A DNA stretch of 64,000 bases from the NCBI GenBank assembly GCA_032629725.1, contig JAFEVB010000018.1, positions 1-64,000 on the forward strand. The letters run 5' to 3'. Positions 56,379 to 64,000 of this stretch are shown here, in pieces. The stretch is from Gremmenia infestans (lineage: Eukaryota; Ascomycota; Leotiomycetes; Helotiales; Hamatocanthoscyphaceae). The stretch's first letter is position 1. Every line of letters begins with the position of its first letter. The position numbers and the translations under genes were made by a program. The notes beneath the pieces were generated by a model, which did no database searches, was not told the DNA's origin, and was given only the letters and a program-made list of their open reading frames with translations.

Positions 56379-57258
56379 GCTGGTGACAACGGTGGTGACG
56401 AAGAATTGGGAGCCGTTGCTATCAGGGATTGTCAGCATTGTTCGGGAGAGGGGCGGTCCTAGTCACTTACGTGTTGGGACCAGCGTTGGCCATGGATAGA
56501 AGACCAGGCTTGGTGTGGAGCTTCTTGAAGTTCTCATCGGCGAACTTCTCACCGTAGATGGACTTGCCACCAGTGCCCTGTATCATTGTAAGCTTCAATC
56601 TCGACATTGTGGACCTTCGAGACGTACGTTGCCACGGGTGAAGTCACCACCCTGGAGCATGAACTGAGGAATGATGCGGTGGAATGAGGAGTTGGCGTAG
56701 CCGAAACCCTTCTCGCCAGTGCAGAGAGCACGGAAGTTCTCAGCGGTCTTTGGGACTACGTCATCGTAGAGGTTGAAGTTGATACGGCCGGATTGGTCTG
56801 TCAAGAGACGATGTCAGCTTCTGGCACCAGGAGCGATGAGGGGTAGACTCGGTGGCGCCATCAACAACAAGACTCCAGCCATCGAGATGAAGCTGGAGAG
56901 TATCGTAGACAGTCATTACAATGATGAAGCAAATCATTTTGATGATAATGACGGATGTATGATGCTCAATCATTGAAGACAAGGAGATGACGAGCAGATG
57001 GTACTCACTTTTGACCTGTGCGGTGGGACGTCCGTTGCTGTCAAGAACTGGGCCCTCCCAGGTAACATCGAAGAAGCTGTTGGAGTTAGCATCCGAGTCG
57101 AGACAGATAGAGGAGACAGATGATTGCTCTGCTTACGTTTGGATGGTCATGTTTGCGGTTGATGCGTGGAAGTTTCGTGTGGTGTTGTTTTGGAGGAAGG
57201 ATTTTGCAAGAAGTTTAGAAGAGGTGGGGTTGTAGCGGGGTAGAGCTCGAGAAAACAT
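56232..57258 (-). CDS. Cyclophilin (peptidyl-prolyl isomerase), probably dual targeted
   Basis: Cyclosporin-binding prolyl isomerase. Exons on the minus strand: 57258-57137, 57076-57009, 56797-56628, 56577-56471 and 56418-56232 (introns 60, 211, 50 and 52 bp). From the inner ATG (57150) the product is 181 residues with the active site intact: Arg68 and Phe73 (FHRIIPQFMLQGGDF), Gln76, Trp134 (SWLDGKHVVFG) and His139. From the outer in-frame ATG (57258) it gains 36 residues, rich in Arg, Ser and Thr with few acidic residues (MFSRALPRYN ... TTRNFHAS), which look like a mitochondrial presequence with a processing site near FHAS. In Neurospora a single cyclophilin gene yields both mitochondrial and cytosolic forms, so the same is inferred here. 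The second intron is unusually long. Confidence 0.95.
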
Positions 57259-57396
57259 TGAGAAGAAGGAACCTGGAAGGTAAGAGACGCTAATGACGTA
57301 AGCGGTTAGTGCCGGCCAGGTCAACCAGTCAACGCATCAACGAAGGGGCGAAGGAGGGAAGGAGGGCGAGTTTGGGGCAAAAGTAAGGGAAGAAAA

Positions 57397-57417
57397 GGAG
57401 GGAGGGGAGGGGAGGGG
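57397..57417 (+). repeat. G-rich run with quadruplex potential
   Basis: Five G-tracts, four of three or four G, separated by single A residues. The pattern fits an intramolecular G-quadruplex. It lies about 140 bp upstream of the outer cyclophilin start codon, on the strand opposite to the gene. Confidence 0.6.
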
Positions 57418-57458
57418 TCTGTCTGGCAATTTTGCCTCGGATTGGGATTGGATTCGAG

Positions 57459-57565
57459 GGACTGGACTGGACTGGACTGGACTGTGCCAGGGATTCCGAG
57501 ACGCATCAGAAGCAGGTGACTCTGCACTGAACTGGATAGATGGATGGATAGATAGATAGATAGAC
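57459..57565. repeat. Pentamer (GGACT)5 and tetranucleotide array
   Basis: GGACT repeated five times near 57459-57483, and then at about 57535-57565 a mixture of GGAT, AGAT and AGAC tetramers. Both are simple sequence repeats in the cyclophilin upstream region and likely variable between strains. Confidence 0.75.
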
Positions 57566-58442
57566 AGACGGCTACTTGCGTGTTTGGGTTTGGAGAGCAA
57601 TGGCTCTGCCTCTCACGGTTAGGATCATTGAAGCATTGGGTGATTTCCAGCTGAAGCTGCTGGAGAGGGGAGGGCAGTGAGCTCTATTGTCAGCAGCTAT
57701 CTGCCCTCCCTCAATCAAGGACAGCCGCTGAGCTGCAGACGGCTTATTCTCCTGATCCACACCGTATCACATCATGCAACCCATCATCGAGAACCGACTC
57801 CGACAGCTCAAACTCGGGCGAACGCAAGGCCATGTCCAGCCGTCATGTCCATCTCCATCTCTATTTCCATCCAGCTCCCTATGCACAGTCGACCATGAAT
57901 AAACAGCTACAGTAGACGTACCTCGAGTAGATGGACTGAAGAGACCGGATGTGATGGTAATAAAGTACAATTAGAAGACAGTCGTTGAAGGTAAATACGC
58001 TCTATGGTGGATGCAATGCTGTTGGTGGTGGTACAAGATCAGTGATACTGGTGATATGTTCTAAGTCTTGCTTGATGCTCTGATTTTTCTTCATTTAGGG
58101 GTAAACGACTTGCAGGGGTTAGCTTGTCAAGAGGTGAGGTGAGGTCAAGTCACACTTCTCCACCCAACAAGGTATACTTATGTAAAGCAATATAGCATTT
58201 ATAGATCACTAGACGACGGTTGAAATACTTCAAGCAACTTATTGTTACATCCATAGCTTTTTCTACTATTTCGCAGTAGATGGTGTTGGGTTTCACGTGA
58301 CCATCAAGAGACACCGCCCCACGCGGCTTTTCGGCTCCCGATTAAGCATGTCGAAGTCCAGGCGCATCAACAATAATACGTCCGGCACACACAACTTCGT
58401 CCTTACAGTATCACGGAATCCTCAAGTCCCAGGTCTTCAATC

Positions 58443-60188
58443 ATGGATCTCAACAGTCTCAAGGAGGCTGCGGCCAATCTGTCTCTGTATGACCTGAAGG
58501 CAGGAGTCCGGAAGGTCCAAAATGGTAAGATGCCCTCTTCCGCTAACCGGCACAATGCTCACAGTACCAGCCGTCATGAACTACACCGAAATGGAGGCCA
58601 AAGTCAGAGAAGCTACGAATAACGAACCCTGGGGCGCAAGTTCTAGTTTGGTATGCCCTTCTCATCAATGGTGTCTGTTGTAGGGCAGGGATCTAGTGCT
58701 AATTGAATACAGATGCAAGAAATCGCCAGTGGAACATATAACTAGTAAGCCAGCCTCTATTGAACCAATTGACCACTGCTAACATACCTCATCAGTCAGC
58801 TACTTAATGAAATCATGCCAATGATCTATAAGCGATTCACAGAGAAGGCCGCCGAGGAATGGAGACAAATATACAAGGCGCTTCAACTCCTAGAATTCTT
58901 AATCAAGAACGGTTCGGAAAGAGTCATCGACGATGCACGATCTCACCTCACGCTCCTAAAAATGTTACGCCAATTCCATTTCATCGACGCAAATGGAAAA
59001 GATCAGGGGTTGAATGTCCGCAACAGAGCCAAGGAATTGGCAGAACTCCTCAGTGACGTTGAACGGATCCGGTCTGAGAGAAAGAAGTCCCGATCTACGA
59101 GAAACAAGTACACTGGTGTAGAGGGTGGGGCTGGCTTAGGAGGTGGTTTTTCGAGTGGCGGTAGCAGCAGCAGATATGGAGGGTTTGGTAGCGATGAAGC
59201 AGGAGCTGGTGGGGCTGGTGGAACATTTGGAGGGTATAGTGGTGGAGTGTATGGTGATGGAGGCGGTTTTGGAGGGCAACAAAGTGATTTCCAGGACTCA
59301 AGCGCTAGCGGAGGAGGTGGCGGTGGTGGTCGCAGAGACAGATTTGATGAATACGATGAATACGACGAGGGAGCAGTGGCTGCCCCTTCACGGAGACAGG
59401 CCGATTCTTCGAATTCTTCTCGGCGAAAGACCGAACCAGCTGCGAGGAAGCCAGAGCCTCCTAAGAAGAAAGAACCAGAAGTCGATCTTTTCTCATTCGA
59501 CGATCCAATTCCCACATCCGCTCCGATGATGGCAACTACAGCTTCTACTTCGAACCTTGCGGATGACGACGATTTCGACGATTTCCAGTCTGCGACCCCC
59601 TCAGTTCAAACAGCGGCTCCGAGTTACTCTGCACTCGCTCCACCAACTGCTACTACCACAGCAACCACACAATATGCTTCACCTCAACCTGTCTCCGCCC
59701 CGAAAGCCGCCAATCTTACAGACCTAGTTGGCTTCTCACAGATCTCTCCCCCACCCAGCAACAACGCTACCCCAGCCAACTACTCTGCTTTCTCTCCACC
59801 CGCTGTTGCACAGCAGCCCAAAATTACTGCATACCAAGGATCGCAGCCAAACTATTTTACCTCGGTCCAAGCACCTGTTACACAAGCGAAGCCAGCTTCA
59901 AGTATCCCATCTATCAAATCTGCCCCAACTTCGGCAAAGCCTGCTTCCAGTGGTGGTGATGCTTTTGGATCTCTGTGGTCAACAGCAAGCGTTGGAGTGA
60001 AGAAGACAAGCACTCCCACAGCAGGACCTGCTCTTGGTCAGCTGGCAAAGGAGAAAGCCAGTGCTGGAATTTGGGGCGCAGGTTCGTCTACAAGCTCTAC
60101 AACCTTGCAGCAGCAGCAGCAGCAGCAGCAGAAGCCTGTTCAAGGCCAGCAGTCACTTGGGAATGGGCTTGATGATTTATTGGGTTGA
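58443..60188 (+). CDS. Ent3-type epsin, ENTH clathrin adaptor
   Basis: Adaptor of the trans-Golgi/endosome that binds PI(3,5)P2 and SNAREs and recruits clathrin. Four exons: 58443-58524, 58571-58650, 58713-58744 and 58796-60188 (introns 46, 62 and 51 bp), 528 residues. The ENTH domain spans residues 1 to about 145: MDLNSLKEAAANLSLYDLKA, VMNYTEMEAKVREAT, NEPWGASSSLMQEIASGTYN, QLLNEIMPMIYKRF. A glycine-rich stretch (about 165-245) is followed by an acidic clathrin/adaptor-binding region with DLFSFDDP and DDDDFDDFQS, then a Ser/Thr/Pro/Ala-rich part. A polyglutamine tract of about ten residues lies 20 residues before the C-terminal DDLLG. The second exon can start at 58571 (used) or 58565 (adds Val-Pro); both keep frame. 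Confidence 0.94.
60107..60132 (+). repeat. (CAG)n microsatellite coding polyglutamine in ENT3
   Basis: Eight or nine uninterrupted CAG triplets, read in frame as glutamine, within the ENT3 coding region close to its 3' end. Pure CAG runs are prone to slippage, so length variation among strains is likely. Confidence 0.85.
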
Positions 60189-60422
60189 AGGAGATGACAC
60201 TTCTCACAAAGGCCGTAAGATGGAGCACAGATAAGTTAGGGGCGTTCTTATTAAATAATGGCGCTTAAAATCAAGTCGTTTTCGCAGACCTCAATTCCTA
60301 ATTTTTAGAATCCTTCAGCATTGAGGTAAAACACCGGAGTTTCTTTTACGATCGGTGCTAAAAATCCTAGGCGCAGCTAGCTCGCTCCCCCTCCCCTCTT
60401 TTCAATTCTTGTGTATCGGTAT

Positions 60423-61464
60423 TTATAGATCCCTACACATAATCCAGTCCGTCCACTGATACCCTCGCCCAACCTGACACTCCCCCACCCTCTCAAACCC
60501 CATCTTGGCGTACACAGCTTGTGCATGTTCATTTTGTTCCCACTGCCAGTGCCAACTGTCAACAAAAAGTCCAATCCTATTCCCATACATTACAATATAA
60601 TACAGTACAATGCAAAACCTCCTCCACGTATCGTATTGTATTGTATTGTAGTGTACTGTTTATTCAAGGATAGGTAGGGGTGGTACACTCACAACGCCCA
60701 ACCAAATCCTCCTCATCCCCATCTCCCTCGCAATCCCCATAATGCCATTCATCAACAACCTCGCGACGCCCTTCCCGCTCCACGACGCACTGACATATAA
60801 CCGTGATAGCTTTATTGCGTGCGAGGGATCCTGTATGCATGGATCTGTGGCGCTTTCGTTCAGTTGCGCAAATCCTACTACTATTTGCTCTTTTCCTTGC
60901 TCTTGTTCTCTTTCTTGTTCTGGTTCCTTTTCAGGGGAAGAAGTAGAGGCAGAAGTGGAGATGGAGGCACAAGCTACGAGAAAAGTATTGCAAGGATCAG
61001 CAACGCTGTCGAATATCTTGCCTGAAGGCGGGTTCGGCGTGTAATGTGTTGCTAGGGAGGCGGCGAGATCTGAGGCTGGTATGACGTGGCCGAATGTTGC
61101 CTTTTGAGCGAATTAATATCAGCTATATAGTAGAGTAGAAAATAAAGATAAAACATATATGTATGAAAATCAAAGTTCTTGGAAAGATAAGAATCGTAGG
61201 ATATATATAATAGAAGCTTGCAAAGATATAGGTAGGTTCTTTTTCTAATCATGGGTTTGAGCTTATTATATACGAAAAGGAAATAGAAACAGCTTTTGTA
61301 TATAAACGAGAAAGAGAGATTGAGAATGGTAATCAGATCAAGCATACCGCGAAAACGGTATTATATAGCTGTCCGATTTGGGGTACGTCGGATGCTGTTG
61401 CTAGGCGGAGTGTTATGGGGTTCGATTTCGGGTCTGAAAGGGGGGTGTTTGATAGATCTGCCAT
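60423..61464 (-). CDS. GNAT-family N-acetyltransferase
   Basis: Acetyl-CoA-dependent acyltransferase of the GNAT fold; acceptor unknown. Exons on the minus strand: 61464-61348, 61100-60693 and 60542-60423, total 214 residues, all introns in phase 0. The N-terminal strand is ITLRLATASDVPQIGQLYNT. The acetyl-CoA-binding motif is YVSASWSGKGVARRLL (R/Q-x-x-G-x-G/A in an altered form), then WLGVWEQNEHAQAVYAKMGF, the usual motif B, and a C-terminal QWTDWIMCRDL. An insertion of about 35 mostly Ser, Glu and Gln residues sits before the conserved IVVGFAQL strand. Introns are long for this region (247 and 150 bp). For the last intron the AG chosen (60543) is the one that restores motif B; an earlier AG would be out of frame. 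Confidence 0.85.
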
Positions 61465-62077
61465 TGTTTGAGGTGGTGTACTGTACTGTGTAAGTGAAGA
61501 GTGGGGTGGTCTAAGTGAAGTGCGGTGAGAAGCAGTTTTGTTTTGTCTTGAAGGAGCGTTAAGAAATGTTGTGGTTTTACACGGTAGTACCAACAAGAAA
61601 CTAAAGTCGCACGTATTATATAGGTACACTTCTCGGTTGCCTATACAGTACTTCTTTGTATACCATTACTCGAGTAAGGCTTTGAAGTTGTAGAAATTAA
61701 GTACGTAGCCCTTGTAATAACATCACTTCTGCCTTGTATACAACAGGGCAGGGAAGCGCAGGGTCCACTTTAGGAGCTTAGCGAATCATTTCAGGGGCTC
61801 GTGTTAACCTACCCGGCTTGAAAATGACTTACACAGCGCTAAATGCGGAGAGATGTAGATAACCGGGTTGGGCTTACATTTATATATGAGCTTAAAGATG
61901 AGAATACTCTCATAAAGAGCTTTGAGTCAGGAGCTCCCTATACCTCCAAATCAATCCAAAGAAACCTAGCCTCAACTCTTCTCGCCTATCTTACCTTTAA
62001 ATCGAATCTGGCCCATCAAAGTTTGTCAATTAGCAACCTATACACAACAGGAATATCCTCTAGCTCAAGAACTCATC
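61465..62077. other. Divergent intergenic region
   Basis: About 0.6 kb between the GNAT gene (minus) and the PaiB-type gene (plus), presumably with both promoters. The open frame 61843-62340 overlaps the PaiB gene in another frame and is not a gene. Nothing else recognised. Confidence 0.6.
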
Positions 62078-62905
62078 ATGTATCTCAGAACAGCCCACGC
62101 GGAATTCCACCTCCCCACCCTCTACAAGTTCATCCAAACCCACCCCCTCGGAATCCTCACCACCGCTATAAAATCCCCCATCTACCCTCTCATCCAATCC
62201 TCCCACATCCCCTGGGTGCTCGACATACCCCCACCCCCAGCCGACAATGCCAACCCCCAAGTCGCAGACGGATCCACACCAATAGGAATATTACGCGGCC
62301 ATGTAGCGCGCGCAAACCCTCAAGCAAAAGCCATGATTGAATCTCTCACTTCCGGTTCAGGTTCAGACGAGATCAAGAGAACGGTGCTAGAAGAAGAAGT
62401 ACTAGTCCTCTTCAACCACCCCGTGCACTCGTACGTAACGCCGAAATTCTACACCGAGACCAAGCCCTCGACAGGAAAAGTAGTGTCCACTTGGAACTAC
62501 GCTGCCGTGCAAGTCTACGGCAAGGCCACCATATTCCATTCTTCTAAATCCGACGATCTGTCAGAATTTCTGAACAAGCAATTGGATGATCTGGCGAAGA
62601 TTGGAGAGGAGGATATCATGGGGTATACGGGGACAGAGGGCAAGAAGACCCCTTGGAAGGTTTCAGAGGCGCCGGAGAGCTATAGTAGCTTATTGAAGAA
62701 GGCGATTATTGGGGTTGAGATTGAGGTGTTGAGGATGGAGGGGAAGTTTAAGATGAGTCAGGAGTTGAAGGATGGGGATCGTGAGGGGACGGTGGGAGGA
62801 TTCAGGGCGTTGGGGACGGAGGAGGGGGAGAGGATGGCGGGGATGATTGAGGAGAGGGATGAGGTGAAGAGGGGAAGCGAGGGGAATTTACCTGGTGGGT
62901 CCTAG
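62078..62905 (+). CDS. PaiB-type FMN-binding-fold protein
   Basis: Intronless gene, 275 residues. The start MYLRTAHAEFHLPTLYKFIQ followed by THPLGILTTAI is characteristic of the PaiB/FMN-binding negative transcriptional regulator family (split-barrel fold). Further motifs are GHVARANPQAKA, VLVLFNHPVHSYVTPKFY and VVSTWNYAAVQVYGKATIF, all typical of the family. In Bacillus PaiB represses sporulation and protease genes. In fungi the proteins are common but their role is unknown; a flavin- or heme-binding oxidoreductase role is possible. The C-terminal 60 residues are charged and of low complexity. Confidence 0.88.
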   Translation: MYLRTAHAEFHLPTLYKFIQTHPLGILTTAIKSPIYPLIQSSHIPWVLDIPPPPADNANPQVADGSTPIGILRGHVARANPQAKAMIESLTSGSGSDEIKRTVLEEEVLVLFNHPVHSYVTPKFYTETKPSTGKVVSTWNYAAVQVYGKATIFHSSKSDDLSEFLNKQLDDLAKIGEEDIMGYTGTEGKKTPWKVSEAPESYSSLLKKAIIGVEIEVLRMEGKFKMSQELKDGDREGTVGGFRALGTEEGERMAGMIEERDEVKRGSEGNLPGGS

Positions 62906-63449
62906 AGGAATGCATTCTATTCATATTTGGAGCAGATTGTGACACTGACGTTTGGTAATTTCTCAGGAGTGCTATCTAGCCTTTTGTCTCAGTGTACTCT
63001 TCCCGTCGCTCATTGAGTATTTCCTCACTCTTGTCTCCAAGTATGGTTACATTTGCCATCAAGCGAGGGAGGGATATTGACCTCTTCATGTTTACAGCAT
63101 CCCCAGCCGTCAAACGCTGACGGGAGTCCTGAAATATATGAAGTGGCCACCAAGTCATTTTGCAGCTAGACCTCCCAAAGCCCGCCAGCCATACATCTAG
63201 TCTCGTCTCACTGCTTGTATCAGAGTTCGCTTCAAAACAATTGCACCGACCTCGACGGCAAACAAGCGATAACCATTTAGTAAGAGGTGAAAACTTTGTA
63301 GACTGCAGGGTAGAACTGCAGCCCTGTCATGAAAACTTATCATTAAGACCATTGTACAGACAAGCGCGTATGTACATCCCCTTGGCCTATCCAACCGTAA
63401 ATACCTTTTCCGAAACACCGCTCCCAAAACGCGTTCAGAAAAATTCGTC
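62906..63449. other. Convergent intergenic region
   Basis: 3' flanks of the PaiB-type gene (plus) and PEX13 (minus). No gene supported. Confidence 0.6.
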
Positions 63450-64000
63450 CTATGAATAAAATTGGCTCTTCTGGAAAGACTCAACGCTCATATCTCCCGC
63501 CTTTCCAGGGACAACGGGAGCTTTAGCAGTCTGACTAGTCATGCTGTTTGTTCGGGTCCCACTCTGGCTCGCACTCTTAATCTGTGCAACGGCTTGCCCC
63601 GGCCTTCTCGCATCCTCGAGATAAACTCCGGGCAAATATCCCATCCTACCGTCTCTAGCTCTACATCTCCACCATTCGCTTGGATTCCCCATCGGATCGC
63701 TCTTGCTTAGCACAGCAACCAAATCGCCCTTCTTCACATCCAAGTCAACGCCTTGAACTGCGGCTCCGCTCTCGGGTGTGAAGTCGTACAGAACACGACA
63801 GAATTCGAGGTTCGCAGGATCAAACTGCGGCATATGTTGCCCATCTGGTCCCATTTGGCCAGACGCTGCTAGACGGCGTCTCTCTTCTTCCTCTTGAGAT
63901 GCCGCTAGGGCTTTGATAAGTTTACCCATCAAGTATGGAAGACCGAAAGCGGCTGCAATGAAGAAGAGGAAAGGTTTTTTGCTCGGTCGTGGTTGTTGAG
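63450..64000 (-). CDS. Pex13, peroxisomal docking protein (3' part only)
   Basis: C-terminal part of the peroxisome membrane protein that, with Pex14 and Pex17, forms the docking complex for the import receptors Pex5 and Pex7. The frame is open to the right edge of the window, so the N-terminal half, start and any introns are missing. What is visible: a membrane helix (FLFFIAAAFGLPYLMGKLIK), a linker rich in Glu/Arg/Ala, and an SH3 domain (about FCRVLYDFTPES to GRMGYLPGVYLED) with a long RT-loop acidic segment. The tail ends ESFQKSQFYS. The SH3 domain binds a proline motif of Pex14 and a helical motif of Pex5 in yeast. Confidence 0.92.
   Translation of the reverse strand, partial: QQPRPSKKPFLFFIAAAFGLPYLMGKLIKALAASQEEEERRRLAASGQMGPDGQHMPQFDPANLEFCRVLYDFTPESGAAVQGVDLDVKKGDLVAVLSKSDPMGNPSEWWRCRARDGRMGYLPGVYLEDARRPGQAVAQIKSASQSGTRTNSMTSQTAKAPVVPGKAGDMSVESFQKSQFYS

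Larger units (their letters stand above)
57259..58442. other. Divergent intergenic region with simple repeats
   Basis: Between cyclophilin (minus) and ENT3 (plus). It contains a G-rich run GGAGGGAGGGGAGGGGAGGGG at 57397-57417, five GGACT pentamers (57459-57483) and a GATA/GATG tetranucleotide array (about 57535-57565). No gene supported. CACGTGA lies at 58294-58300, about 150 bp before the ENT3 start. Confidence 0.65.

Noticed and set aside
61843..62340. 165-codon plus-strand frame
   Set aside because: Overlaps the PaiB-type gene in another frame; its Pro/His-rich C-terminus is an artefact of C-rich codons of the real gene.
1..64000. CRISPR array, rRNA operon or biosynthetic gene cluster
   Set aside because: No regularly spaced direct repeats with unique spacers, no rRNA-like sequence, and the gene-rich part holds unrelated housekeeping genes.

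Overview
The window is a contig segment from a filamentous ascomycete (Pezizomycotina). The evidence is short spliceosomal introns of about 40-80 bp with GT...AG ends and CTRAC/CTGAC branch points, fungal-specific families (Spa2, Nbp2-like SH3 adaptor, DUF7492-type secreted protein, HMG-CoA reductase with sterol-sensing domain), and a transposon block carrying the marks of repeat-induced point mutation (RIP). A leotiomycete is my best guess, but that is inference from protein flavour only.

Region 1 (1 to about 16.6 kb) is a gene-free, AT-rich repeat block. At its centre (2.2-9.87 kb) is a less decayed island: a near-full-length, stop-riddled Tad-like LINE on the minus strand (ORF1 zinc knuckle, APE endonuclease, reverse transcriptase, RNase H), head-to-head with a 5'-truncated second copy on the plus strand. 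Together they form a 7.6-kb inverted repeat with arms of about 1.57 kb. To the right (9.9-14.3 kb) is a much more heavily mutated Ty3/Gypsy relic on the minus strand. Then follow two inverted copies of a 602-bp element that has its own terminal inverted repeats (14.30-15.91 kb), and a third LINE scrap (16.03-16.32 kb). Small tandem repeats are scattered through the block.

Region 2 (16.8-25.5 kb) is the edge of the repeat block: a secreted DUF7492-type protein with a mature N-terminal histidine, a metallo-beta-lactamase-fold hydrolase, a broken gene for a large fungal membrane protein (17-bp tandem duplication, in-frame stop, truncation), and 3.2 kb without a convincing gene.

Region 3 (25.5-64 kb) is ordinary gene-rich euchromatin with housekeeping genes on both strands. 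In order: a purine-cytosine permease, HMG-CoA reductase, nicotinamidase, an Nbp2-like SH3 protein, Ssu72 CTD phosphatase, the polarisome scaffold Spa2, a TLDc-domain protein (four exons reassembled here from separate reading frames), a PQ-loop membrane protein, the Hsp90 co-chaperone Sti1, a MARVEL-domain protein, RNA polymerase III subunit RPC34/RPC6, a cyclophilin that seems to be dual targeted (mitochondria and cytosol), the ENTH adaptor Ent3, a GNAT acetyltransferase, a PaiB-type FMN-binding-fold protein, and the 3' part of PEX13 running off the right edge. These genes do not form a cluster or operon. I worked out exon junctions by hand from frame, splice signals and family conservation.

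I found no CRISPR array, rRNA or convincing tRNA. The most unusual things are the LINE palindrome, the paired inverted 602-bp elements, the secreted protein with N-terminal His beside the RIP block, the decayed membrane-protein gene, and several splice arrangements (tandem acceptors in STI1 and ENT3, an intron inside the Ssu72 catalytic loop, an in-frame retained-intron stop in the TLDc gene). No clearly new multi-gene system is visible.
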